Both the position numbers and the translations under genes were made by a program. Source: Lottia gigantea (Eukaryota > Mollusca > Gastropoda > Lottiidae). Taken from it: 64,000 bases of DNA. Below the pieces are notes generated by a model, which saw only the letters and a list, made by a program, of their open reading frames with translations, was not told the origin of the DNA and made no database searches. The DNA is taken from contig NW_008709979.1 of the NCBI RefSeq assembly GCF_000327385.1, positions 526,950-590,949 on the forward strand, written 5' to 3'. This document shows, in pieces, positions 24,691-38,000 of this stretch (within the stretch, counting starts at the first letter, position 1; each line of letters opens with the position of its first letter).

Positions 24691-27600
24691 TTTAAATCCC
24701 ATACATTATGACAATAGTTGTGACAAGATAAATGTCCCCATTATTTCAATATATACATACATGTCATTATATACATGTATTCGTTTGAATTCCAGCAAAA
24801 CCATATCACAATCCTTCGAATTAATCATTAATCAGTACAAAAAACAAAGCAACATGTATTTGATAAATGCTATATTTCTGACATGTTGATATATTGTTAA
24901 ATAATTTCAACATTACTAACCACTTAACATGTACTAGAATATACCCTTTACATGGAAGACGTTATTTTTTTTATTTTTTTTTTTTTGGCTACATACATTT
25001 CATCTAGTGACATCTGTATATTTAACTATACATGTGCTCAGCATTTAGCATCGTTTGAACCATTCGAGTCATTTCATTACAAGTACGAAATAAGATGCGA
25101 GAGAAATTGTATTTGAGAAAGACTATAAGAAGACTATTTATTTTGAAAAAAAAGTTTCTTGGTCGACATCACAATTTTGTGTAGAAGTACAATAAATCTA
25201 TAACATTCGTTATACGTAAACACTTCGTTTTAGTGGAATCAGACAATTGGTATGGTACAAATGCGAGCAATGTCTGCAATACAAGGTTTCGAAAGCCCTA
25301 TGCAATCCCTTTTATGTATCGTTAATGAAACTGGCATAGCTATAGATACCTCTTATAACTGCGTTCCGTTACCAAAAAGTTTCGACAATCGTCTGACGAG
25401 TTCAACATGTTTAAATAATAATCCTAGATGGATTAGTACAAAATAATCCTTTACTTTGCTTATTACCAACCTCTAAACAGCTTGCGCCGTGCATATACAG
25501 CGTGCATGTACTCTCTTTCTCATACTCTTTGGGCCATAGAATAATTACTTTTCCATAACTGCATAAAACTATCTTATTTTTGTGATATTTTGTATTGTTT
25601 TTTATGGTTTAACTTCGTATAAAAAAATACTCAGTAAAGAATATTTAGATATGTGAGCTATTCGAATTGACAAACATGGTGACAGTGTGGAATAAAGTGA
25701 AGAGTGAACTTGGTGTGCTATTATAAAGTCTAATATGTTGACACAAAACTTTGGAGACAGACTTTTCAACCAACAGAGTCGTCAGTCTTCTGGAGTGTTA
25801 TTTTTAAGACATGTCGAGTTGACAAATCCAGTAGCTGAATTTTGTCCCGTAAAAGCGTCTGATAAGATTGTGGAATATGGCGTTAACAATGCAACTTAGA
25901 TGCATGAAGAATTTTAAATGTTGCAAAAATCGACCTCATTCGAGAAGCATTTCCAGATTTCCACAACCAAGTTTGCAGGGTGGCATTGAATATGTTATGT
26001 TCCTACTCACAGATGTCGTACGTGTTTTCAAAACAGATGCGTTAAACATAATTGAAACAATTATATTTAGACATTTTTTTACATTGTACTGTCAGTTGGG
26101 CTTGGACATCCTTTTTAAATCGTGATTTATTGTTTTTTGTGGAAAAAATATTATTTATTACCAAGAAATACAACAGAAAGATTCATACAGGACCTTATGA
26201 ATAGCATGATTCATATTATTTAAATATAAAAACCACGATTGTATTAAAAATTTATTTACACTAAAAATTTAATCGTTGCCATTAATTTAGGTCTGACCAG
26301 GTGAGATTTTTTTTTTTTTTTTTGATTTTTTATGAAATGAGCTTTGGTATTTTGACTTATTATTCGTGAACTTTTTTTTGATGCCAACTGAAAGCTTGCG
26401 ATTTGACTTGCATATGTTTTGATTTTCGCACGTTTTAAAAAAGATTTGTAATTTTGGTAGTGTCCATTTGAAAGCCTAAGGTTAAAATAGTTTCAGAGAA
26501 TATTCCGTAAGACATAGCAGTGATTTTGTCAGAAATTTCAGTTTAACGGGTAATGTGAATAGCAGTATCAAAATATTAACGACAGACGTCATTGAGAAGT
26601 ATATATAATGGGCAGATATTATCGCACTGAAGTTTTTTACAGAGGGTAAAATTTCGGTAAAATTTGTCCCTCTATGACTGAGACATTAGATTTGCTTCAA
26701 TGCAAGGAAAATATCTAGGGTATCAAGAAAATAATCATTTAATAGGTTTAACTTCAGTGGGTTGTTACCTGTTATTTATTTGTATCTTGGTTGATGGTTG
26801 CCTCCCTTCGATTTGGTCAAAATTCATTTTGTAAAATTGACTCCCTTGATCTTGAAAAAATGTATCCAATTTGTCACCAACAGAGTTATGTAGTGCATTT
26901 TGAGACATTTTATAGTCCTGAAATTTCAATAGAATATATTTTGGAAATACATTCATGTGTTTGATCACACGGTTTTAATTAAAATCATGCATCGAAAAGA
27001 ATTGTGTCGCGGATTATTATATCATATTAAAAACGAAATGTAGGCCTAGTAGGCTACTGCAGTGTAAGTTATTATTAGCTAAGTCAGTTTCCTAGAAGAT
27101 GATCATATTCTAATACATTTTTTTAAAAAGAAATTCCGATCAATTTAATTGATGATTCTGACTAAAGGTTAAGTAATTTAGTACTATAGGTGGAAAAGGT
27201 ACAATTAAGCTTGAAGTTAAAACTTTGTTCTGCCCTCTATCCGATTAGACGTCATGTGCTGTTCTCGATGGTAGAGCAGAAGAAAATAGTGGATGTTTTT
27301 CTATAACTATTTTATTACGATATTGCAAAAATACAGACGATGTAGACGGATACAAATTACATGTTCAGACCATTACTGTCGACCGTCCCCGAGCCCTGTT
27401 GTTTATCTGTCACGTCATCATCAGGGGAGATAATCTATGTTAATTCTGTGTTAGAGGCGAGTAAACGAAATATTCCGAGAGACTTATTTGGAACATGTGC
27501 CGAAATCTGGAATTGTTAAGGACAAGCTCCAGACAACAATGGTTGTCAACCTATAATATTTAAACAGACAACTAGATATAAGTTAACATAGTATTTTAGT

Positions 27601-30600
27601 AACCTATTGTGATTAAATAAAAGAGTTTATAATCGTATTAATCTGTTATTACGTCGTGTTAGCAGTGTCACTGACAGCATGTGATATAATCCTATTTTAA
27701 CGGCTAGACTATGACTGACAGTGGACATGTTTCATAACAAGAGCTTTTTATCCTTACTTACATACATTTTACATGATTCTTAGAGAACATTTGACAATCT
27801 TTTCTTATATGAAACAATCGGTTTCAGAAAACTGTGTCAATAATTATCTAACACCAACCTTCCATGACATGTACCTTTAAATGATCAAGTTCCAGATAAA
27901 TAAACAGTTTTTATATTGAGTACCTCAAACAGATATTGGATAATATTTAAAAGATATAAGATAAGATTTAAAACAGTATTACCCACTTTTAAATGTGTAT
28001 CGGACAGAGTTTCTAATTAAACCATAATTTCATTTGATCCGACGTCAGCGGTTTCTATATATCTGACACTTAGCCATATACATGATATTAAAATGATCAT
28101 TTAGCCTGAATAAATGGTAGGTAGCATTACAATCATGTTGATCTATTTAACCAACAATCATCACGGAAATGTCTCTTCAGGGAATATTTACATGTACTGT
28201 TAAAATGTAAAATGTCGTACTGAGAAACTAACATTAATTAATCCAGATAAAAATATGTCCTGACAATGCACTAAAAATGACAGTAATATTTTGGGGATTG
28301 ATATAAATTGATAAATTATATAATATAAGAAAACACCTTCATATAAACCATGTTTAATATATCACTGAAGACTGACAAGTAGAAAGGATGGTGTAACAAG
28401 GAAAGATATCTACCATACCTACTCAACTGTAAAAACTCATATTTCTATTCCTATGTGGTTAATGTGATGTCACATTGTCAGTAGAAATCAGGAGTGGATA
28501 GTCAGAACACCGTGTCCTTTTATTCAAATCACGGAAATTTTGATTTAAAAATTTGATGACGCCTCCGGATTATTTATTATAAGATTTGTATACATGTCGA
28601 AAATTTGTTGTATTTCTTGTGAAGGTAAGACTGCTTTGAGTTTGTATTTGATTGCATGTATTTGATATTGCATGTGAAAATTATCAGAAAAAAGGCAAAT
28701 TTTACTGGAAATGTAATATGGTATAGCAATGCTGTCAAAGTCTAATCCTCTCCATCTATGTTTTTTTTATTTTCATTGTCGAACTCTTGTTTTCTGCTCT
28801 TTGGTTATGCTTCATCGACTCATCAACTTCGAAATAACAATATTTACTGAGTAATTACTGAAATGACCCCAGTAACTTGCTACAGTACAATAATCTACTG
28901 AAATGGAAAATTGAATCTAATAGAAACTAAAGGTGACAATCGCTATTTCTAATATTATCAATAAGCGAATTTGAATCCATCTGATCAATTGCATGCATGT
29001 TTATGAGTGCACCAGTCTGTGACCTGAGCAGTTTTTATTGGGACAAGACTTCTCGTAAGAAGGTAAAAAAAAACCAATCATATAAAATTTGATAAACGTT
29101 TTATGTCATTGTCACTGTTACGTAACTCCAGTGTTAGTATGGTATTCGTTTAACACTTCATAGTAAACACTGAATAATGATCGTCCTTTCTCTTTTTGAT
29201 ATTCTTAATACTCAAAAAATAATATATCAATGAAACGCAATGTTACTTTGGTAGCAATATCGAAAAACTCGCGTTTGCAATTACATGAAGCAAATTCATA
29301 AGACAAGTGTTTTATACAAATCTGCATAATGACAATCATAATAGTTGTCACTGAGGCCATCAGGCTTATTCTGTAGATTAAACAGATTAAATTCCCGCGT
29401 AGTTTTGAAATTTAAGGCAACCGAAAGAAAACAATATTTGACCGATCAAGATTTGTTAGAGAGGTTACAAGCAGATTTCATTGCAGTTGCATAACACCTT
29501 TAAACTTTTTCACCTTTTGATGTGTAACTTATTATACTTTGTTATTTGTGAAGCAGTTCAATGCGTGTGAAATCGAACAGAGATGGAAAAGGTTGTCAAT
29601 CAGTGAAGGTTGTTTAACAATGATCAACCTCTTCAAGCTCATGTCATCACTATTTTAAATTAAACACAAGATCAATTCGTTCAAATAATATTTGGAAATA
29701 TAAGGTTCGTCAACTGCTCGTTAGTTAAATTACCATACTGATATTTTATCAAAGTATTTCAGTAGACACCTTACTTAATAGTAGTAACCTTATCTTCAAG
29801 ATAAAAAAAAAATAGTAGTAACCTTTTCATTATCTGGTGAACACTTACAGTGGCATCGCCTGGTTTGGAATTAGTTACGTTCATTTTCAACAAGGTTAAA
29901 CTATGACACTGTAATATCTATTAAAGTTCCGAAGTGAAAAGTGACAGGAGTTTTATATCCGATGAATTATCGCGCAATATGCCCTATAAAAAAATCTTGT
30001 AAATGCAGATATTAATGGCTATCGTGTAAAGCTTCTGGTACCCCTCCATCCCCTATTTATTTTTGGCATTAGAGAGATTCCAAAGGCAAAAATTTGATTG
30101 AGGTGAACATGCAGTTACAATGAGTAACCTAGGTAACATAAGATACAAACTATGCTCCTTAAATAGACCAATCGGAAAAAAGTTAGGCAATGTCGCCTCT
30201 CTGGCCTAATTTATAATATAGGACGCAAAAATTCCTGGTTTTTGCATTGCCCAGCACTGTGAACTAAAGATACAATATTTTCATTTTCTTCTGCTTCTAT
30301 ACATTTGAAATGCCATGACGGCATCCTAACGTGGAAGACTATAGCTGTTAGCTCATTCTTTTCTATTATTTTGTGTAGGCCCATACTGCCAGACTTAATT
30401 GTTTGGAAGGGCAAGTAATATATCCGGAGGGGCAATGGCGTGTAGTATTTATTTGCAGTAATGGAATGGGTCGGTTGTCAGGAGGGCAATACATTTTTTC
30501 GGGGGAGGGGGGGTAGTGGGGGGGGGGAGGGGGCATTGTCCCCTCCCCTATAGGCCTGTGTTATCTTTCTGTTAATGATATATATTTATATAAATGCATT

Positions 30601-32045
30601 GTAATTTAAATAACGTGATTTTAACCATCCCTCAACAAACGATTTTTTCAAGTAAATTGATGATATACTCTATATTGCTGTAAGTCAAATACACAGACAG
30701 TCAAATATTTAAAAAGGTAAAAAAAAAATACATGACTCATATATTGTAATATATAACAAAACTCAATTTTCAATAATAAATCATATTTCTATAATCAATC
30801 ACATATGAAACAATATAAGTTAAAATTAAAATGTTTTGCTCTCAATATTGCAATATGACCTGACCGGGTCGCCTAATGAACAACCCGTGTTCTATCTGAA
30901 AATACTTAACAAAAGACATGCAATTGTTTGTCTGAACAGAGTTCAAGATAAACAACATAAGTTAATTAAAAGTTAAGACAATAGAAATGATTAAAAATGA
31001 CCTTTTATTGAAGTGGACAGTAGTGGACAGTGGTCAACTTATGACCTCTCATCATCACTTATTATTTTGATAAATGACGGGATGCTAATCAAAAGATTTT
31101 CTCAACCTTGAAAAGCCTTTGACATGCATATCTGTTCTTTAATTAGTGGCGGCCTATATACATAGAGAAAATTATTTAGAATTTATCATTTGTATTTTTG
31201 ACAGCCACTAATGAGGACTAGAAACAAAGATAGTGGAAATTAATTTCGGTTTATAAACGGATTTACCTATTAACTGTAAGTCAACATTTGCATGTTTACT
31301 TTGATTTTATAATTTTTTGATTAGCTCATTAATTTTTAGAAATTTTTTTTTTTATATTTTACTTAAGTTTGATTTTGTTATCAATACATTTTCCCTGTAC
31401 TTGAAAAAACTAAGAAATATTCCTATTTTCTTTAAATTTAAAATCCGTATGAATTTGTATTGAATCTAGATGGGTTAGTTATTGATGTTATATATAGATA
31501 CAACGTTTTCTGGTTTCAATCATTTCGTTAAATAGCGAAATATTCATGTTCATTCGGGACCACAATGTGATCATGAGACTATATAATGTAAATTATTGAA
31601 ACGTTGCTTACGGCAATATCCAGTAAATGAAAATAGCTGGATATGTCTAGAGGAGTTTTCGATAAAAGAATTATCTTATCAAAATTAAGGCTTGAATTTG
31701 AACATAAGCGAGATTGGTGCAAAAGAATTATAATTGGCTCATTGAAGTTATACCTGAATTGAACGAACACTGTCATATCATATAACTATCTTAACTTCAA
31801 ACATATTCAATAGAGGCTTTCAAGATATCACTACAAATGCTATTTGCTTAGGGCAGTCATAATCTGATTAAAACCACAGACGTTGATAGAATAACAGAGA
31901 GGTACAAATAGAACCTTGCAAGTGTGCCCAATGTACAATATTTGGATAGAAACTCTTCACCCATGAGTTACTAGTAAATGTGGAATTGTATTTTAGACCT
32001 TAAAGCATGTACATCGGGAACTAAGGTTTTACAGAAGATATTACA
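24691..32045. other. Intergenic region between the two chitin synthases
   Basis: Seven kilobases of AT-rich sequence with only short frames (85 residues at most) and no recognisable domain. It must contain the promoter and any 5' UTR exon of gene B, but I cannot locate a start site. A G-rich tract at 30499-30537 is the only strong compositional feature. An acceptor-like TTTTACAG at 32027-32034 just before the ATG of gene B suggests a possible upstream UTR exon. Confidence 0.5.
30499..30537 (+). repeat. G-rich tract with quadruplex potential
   Basis: Four or more runs of at least four G within about 40 bases, separated by single A or TA(GT). The C-rich CCCCTCCCC follows within 20 bases, so a hairpin is also possible. 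No gene overlaps it. Confidence 0.5.
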
Positions 32046-35000
32046 ATGGGAGTGATTGATGATTTATGTCAACTTGAAATTTTGGATGAAAATAACATTC
32101 TACAAACATTAAAGAAACGATATGAAAGAGACAGATTCTATGTAAGTATACAGTATCATCAGCTTTCTTTCGTTTGCTCAGTATCTTGCCTACTGCTATG
32201 TGATTGAAATCGCTTCCTGTATACAAGTGTTATAAAATGAAAAGAAGTTATGAGACACAGAAAATGCACAATCTTTACAGTGGCAGTAGTCATACAAACA
32301 CATTATACTGGAAACTGTTAAAGAAACAATAAAACTGATACATGTTATTGTTTCAGACGTATATTGGTGATATATTGGTCGCAGTCAATCCCTGTAAACC
32401 AACCAATATTTTTGATGAAAGAGTAAGTACAAGGACCATTGTTTTTAATCAATTTCATTAATTAATTGATTTTATCCTCCTAATTGAATATTACTTTACA
32501 CTGCTAATTGAATATTACTTATTACTACCCTGCTGATTGAATATTACTTTACACTACTAATTGAATATTACGTTAAACTGCTAATTGAATATTACTTTAC
32601 ACTGCTCTTTGAATATTACTTTACACTGCTTACATGTAATACTTTACGTGCTTGTTGAATATTACTTTACATGCTGGTTGAATATTACTATACATGCTGG
32701 TTGAATATTACTTTACATGCTGGTTGAATATTACTATATATGCTGGTTGAATATTACTTTACACTGCTGGTTGAATATTACTTTACATTGCTGGTTGAAT
32801 ATTACTTTATACTGCTGGTTGAATATTACTTTACACTGCTGGTTGAATATTACTTTATACTGCTGGTTGAATATTACTTTACACTGCTGATGAATATTAC
32901 TTTACACTGCTGGTTGAATATTACTTTACACTGCTGATGAATATTACTTTATACTGCTGTTGAATATTACTTTATACTGCTGTTGAATATTACTTTACAC
33001 TGCTGGTTGAATATTACTTTACACTGCTGGTTGAATATTACTTTATACTGCTGTTGAATATTACTTTATACTGCTGTTGAATATTACTTTACACTGCTGT
33101 TGAATATGACTTTATAATGCTGATGAATATTACTTTACACTGCTGATGAATATTACTTTACACTGCTGGTTGAATATTACTTTACACTGCTGATGAATAT
33201 TACTTTACACTGCTGATGAATATTACTTTACACTGCTGGTTGAATATTACTTTACACTGCTGATGAATATTACTTTATACTGCTGATGAATATTACTTTA
33301 TACTGCTGATGAATATTACTGTATTCTGATGGACGTTCTATTTTAAATATTTCTTTATTATTTCAGAACCATGCATCTTACTCTAGTGTATCGGTGCGAA
33401 GTAACAACCCTCCTCATCTTTTTTGGGTTGCTGACCAATGTTATAGGAACATGTTGGATTCTGGTATGAGCCAATGTATCCTAGTGAGTGGTGAATCAGG
33501 AGCCGGCAAAACAGAATCATCTAAATATATCATTCGTCATTTGATGCATGTTAGCTCTAGTGAGGACAGGCAATATCTGGATAAAATAGTTCAGGTATGT
33601 GAAGATTTTGCATTGCAATGAAGCGTTAAAAGTAGTAAACCACAAGGATATAAGTTTAAATATAAAAGACGTGTATAGTTTGACCTTGATGGTATTTCAG
33701 ACGCCCTTACATTTTTGTGAGATCGTATGATAACTCCCCAATCTGTTCTTAAATTGCCTAAAATAGATTGGAAGGGCTATACCATAGGTATCTTTTTTCT
33801 ACGAGAAGTACTGATCACGAGTGCAATCAAATGTCGGATACAAGCTACATTACTTGCGTAGATTATCATTGTTCCGGTTTATATTACAGGTGAATCCTTT
33901 ACTTGAAGCTTTTGGTAATGCTTCAACTGTTGTTAATAACAACTCGAGTAGATTTGGTAAATTTGTGGAACTCTATTATAAAGACAATGGTGAAATATTA
34001 GGAGGTAAGAAACTCACAATTATCTTTATCTGTATTTCTATCATGAGAAAGCTATTATTCTCGAAGCAACATAAATATGAGACAAAATATGATTCAATAT
34101 AATTGCAATTTCATGAAATGTTGGTTCCTTTTCAGCAAAATTTCATGATTATATATTGGAGAAATCTCGAGTGGTTCACAGATGTCGCGGAGAAAAAAAT
34201 TTCCATATTTTCTACGCCTTACTTGCTGGAATGTCCCGGGAGAAACTGCTGTATTACTTCTTGGAAGATCCAAATCATTACAGGTAATTTTTTTATATAG
34301 ATAATATTTTCCAATATATTAAACTTAGTTGAGCTTGACCATGTTCCTTACTTCATTTGTTTATTGATCTGATGGAATTTTTGAAGATCATGGAAAAAAT
34401 GTAGTTCGAAACTGTTTTGTAAATCACAAATATTTCGTTTACAATTTTGCGGTTCATGCTATCATTCTTTCTCATTTCTATTAGTGTACAGCCAATAAAT
34501 GCAGAATTATTGATCCAGTTGAAGAAAACTTATATTCTTATGTCCAAACTGCCTAGATATGTCCGGAGATATAGATAAGCTTTTGCATATATTAATTTGC
34601 TGCTTGATGTTATTTCAGAATACTCAAAGATGCTAATACCAATCAACCAGTATTTGGTTCTAAAAACCAATTGTTGTATTATAAACAGATGTATGATAAT
34701 TTAACTAATATCATGTATCAAATAGGATTTACTGAAGAGGTAATGATAAATTTGAAAATGATCTTTCTTTTCCTTATGTCCAAAAACATCGAAACCATGA
34801 TATTAACCTTCTTATAATCAAGCTTCTCAACTACTTTCGCATTACAAGACTGACAAACTTTGACAATATGCATACTCAACTTTTTACTTCAATTGTTATT
34901 TTAGGATTTGACTTTCATCCACATGACGATTTCGGCCATACTGAATCTAGCTAACATTGAATTCATACCGAATCTAGATGCCGAAGGTGTAACAATAGCT

Positions 35001-38000
35001 GATGACTATCCACTGAAGGCTGTTTGTAATCTACTGCGTATATCTGATACACAAGGCTTTATGGATGCATTGGTATCACAAGTTAATATAATTCGAGGTA
35101 AGTCTGTGCTCATCATCTCACGAGGTCTTAGAACAACATATGTTGCCTTAGTCAAACTCAGTCATTATAATTTAAGTAAAAAGGGGTGCAGACATTTACC
35201 GGTTCCTATCAAACTCAACGTAACAAACGGCCATACCAATTTTTTTAAATATTTGACAAAATAGATTTCCATGCACCTCGTTTAATATGAACACTTTCAA
35301 TTAACAATTTCTATCTTGTGATTCAGGTGAAAGTTTCAGATGTCCAAAGAATGAAAGAGAAGCCAACAACAGTCGTGATGCTTTGTGTAAAGAACTGTAT
35401 GCGAGATTATTTGGGTGGATCGTGGGTCAGATAAACAGAAATCTCTCCTCGGATAGTCTGCTGAACAGAAAGTAAGCATATCTCAAACTATACAGTTTGT
35501 AATCGAAACCAATTTCTTTGTAATCTATATCAATAATTGTAACAATCTGGAAATTAAACTCTTATTCTCTAGAGCTATGCTATGAACATGAAAACCTCCT
35601 CTCATATTACGCATTACCAACTCGAGTATGTGTATGAATAACGATGATTTTATTATTTCAGCTCTACCGATGGACCATCCATTGGTCTTTTAGACATGTC
35701 TGGATTTGAGAATTTTGAAAGAAACAGCTTTGATCAATTTCTCATCAATGTGTCCAATGAACGTCTCCAGCAACACTTTATGGACTATGTATTTCCACGA
35801 GAGCAGAAAGAGTATGAAATAGAGGGAATAAATTGGACTGATATTACGTACCGATCTAATGAAGATGTTTTAGAGTTGATATTTTTGGTCAGTGGAATTT
35901 TTTATTAAATCAACTCAAATTTCGTATTTATTTATTTGTTGACATGCGGAGTACGACAGCTCTAATAAAAGAAAATAATATTTTTTCTGATCTCCACCGT
36001 TCCTAAATGTTTTAATGAGCAACTTTTTTAAATTTCCGTATAGTTAGGTCAAGTAATATAACTTCATCATTGCCTATAACAGCCCATAATCAAACAAAGT
36101 ACATTGTATTGATATTATTTTCAGAAATCCTATGGTATTTTACCACTGCTGGATGAAGAGTCAACATTTCCACAATCTTCGGATGCTTCACTTGTCCATA
36201 AACTGAATCGTTACTGTAGTCCTAATGATAGATATATACCACCAAAAGGAAACCATTGCATCTTCGGAGTGTCACATTATGCGGAAAAGGTATGAATATT
36301 TCATTATATTTGCGCACATGTTAAGCGAGGTTTGGGCTACTCTTTCGTTTTCATTAGGTCAGAAGCTTTCGGATTTTCCATTTTCCAACTGATAACAGTT
36401 TAAATTGGATCCTATTAAGTGTGATGTTACATCTAAGCTTTGACAACTTATATTGTATACGTATGTATGAAAAATAAAAGTAATGTTTTATTTGTAGGTA
36501 TACTATGATGCTGAAGGGTTTTTAGAAAGAAATAGAGATAAACTTAGTAGTGATATAGTTAACTGTCTCGTTAATTGTCAAAATGAATTTATTAGAGAAT
36601 TATTAACTGCTTCTTTATCAGCAACCGGTACCATATCAGAGTAAGTAAAAAAATCTGGAGGTTGTTTTCCTATGTGCCACGGATAGATTCATTATAACGG
36701 CAAAGGATACCTACTATAATTTTTCAGATAATTTACGATAATTCAATAAATCATTTCCATTTTATACTTGCCCGGAGGCAAAATACCTAAACCATTTACG
36801 TATACGTCTAAAACATTTAAATAAGACAACAACTTATTGTTACTTGAAAGGGATATCATCCTTTACTTAAAGTATTTGAATGTAACAATTCTAATTTCAG
36901 TTTTGCAAGTAAATCTACATCCCGTCCTACATTACCCCAATCCTGGCCAAATATAGGTCAACAAGACAACAATGTTTCTAGTCCTGTTTTTCAACATACT
37001 AGTTTAAATGAAAGGTAAATTAAACAGGTATTATTCACCACACAAAGGAAAGTAGTGTCTAAGTAGCTAATAGTAAAAATAATTGCCTATTTGCTTCTCT
37101 TGCAAGTTGAGTTAAAATATTTAACTGCGAGGACACAAAACGCCAAAATTGTGTAGATTATATTTACAAATAACCATTCAAAAAATAAAAATTTTTTTTT
37201 GTTTAGTGTTGTTTCGATCGGATTTTTAATACTTATGTCCGTGTCGAGCGCTTCCCTCAACTTCCTTCCACATTTCAAAGAACCTTATATGATTTACCAT
37301 TGAATGTCATGTTTTCTTTGGTAATAGTTGATAAGTCAATGATATTAGAGTGTTAGACGTCATTCACAAACTACATGTTGTCATTTAGAATTATTTCATA
37401 CTATCTAATATTAACTGATGTGTTGGTGAGGGGATGAGATATATTTGAGTGACAGGCTATGTAGTTTTAACAAGTTGGGTTATTTGTCAAACGTACACTT
37501 GACTGGATTAACAAATATACTTGTTAAGACATTAATTATAGCACCCTTTTTACATGTTGACGACGTCATCGATGACCATCATTTTCTCTCCACCTATCGT
37601 TCACACCTGTCTGGTCTAGTGTTTGGGCTGGCTGTAGGTGGACAGTCTGTGCAACCAGGAAAACCACATCACGATACGAAATCAAAGATTCGGAGCCTTA
37701 CAAACCCTATTCTCTATGAAGGGTATCATGAAATTAATCAAATTTATATTAACGTCACACCTTAAATAAAACAGTTAAAACTAAAAATGTTGATATCAAT
37801 TATTTAAATCGTTTGGGTTGGGTTAGTGATATGACCATCTAATAATAAAATTAATTTTATAATTTTTAGATCCAGCAGTTCATCAAGTCTATCAACATCT
37901 CTTAGATCCAAACCCACAGTTACTAGTCATTTTAAGGTATGTTGTCATTGAGACCTTCTACGAATTCTATTAACTTTTCTCTTATGAAATATTCAAAGCA

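Noticed and set aside
32740-32937. 65-residue frame with LVEYYFTL repeats
   Set aside because: It is the translation of the 24-base minisatellite. The frame stays open only because the period is a multiple of three, and it breaks where shorter units occur.
32465-33330. Array that could be mistaken for CRISPR
   Set aside because: Units are contiguous without unique spacers and lie in an animal intron.
37445-37765. 106-residue frame in gene B intron 12
   Set aside because: No domain and no splice context. Codon use is unlike the flanking exons. Likely chance.
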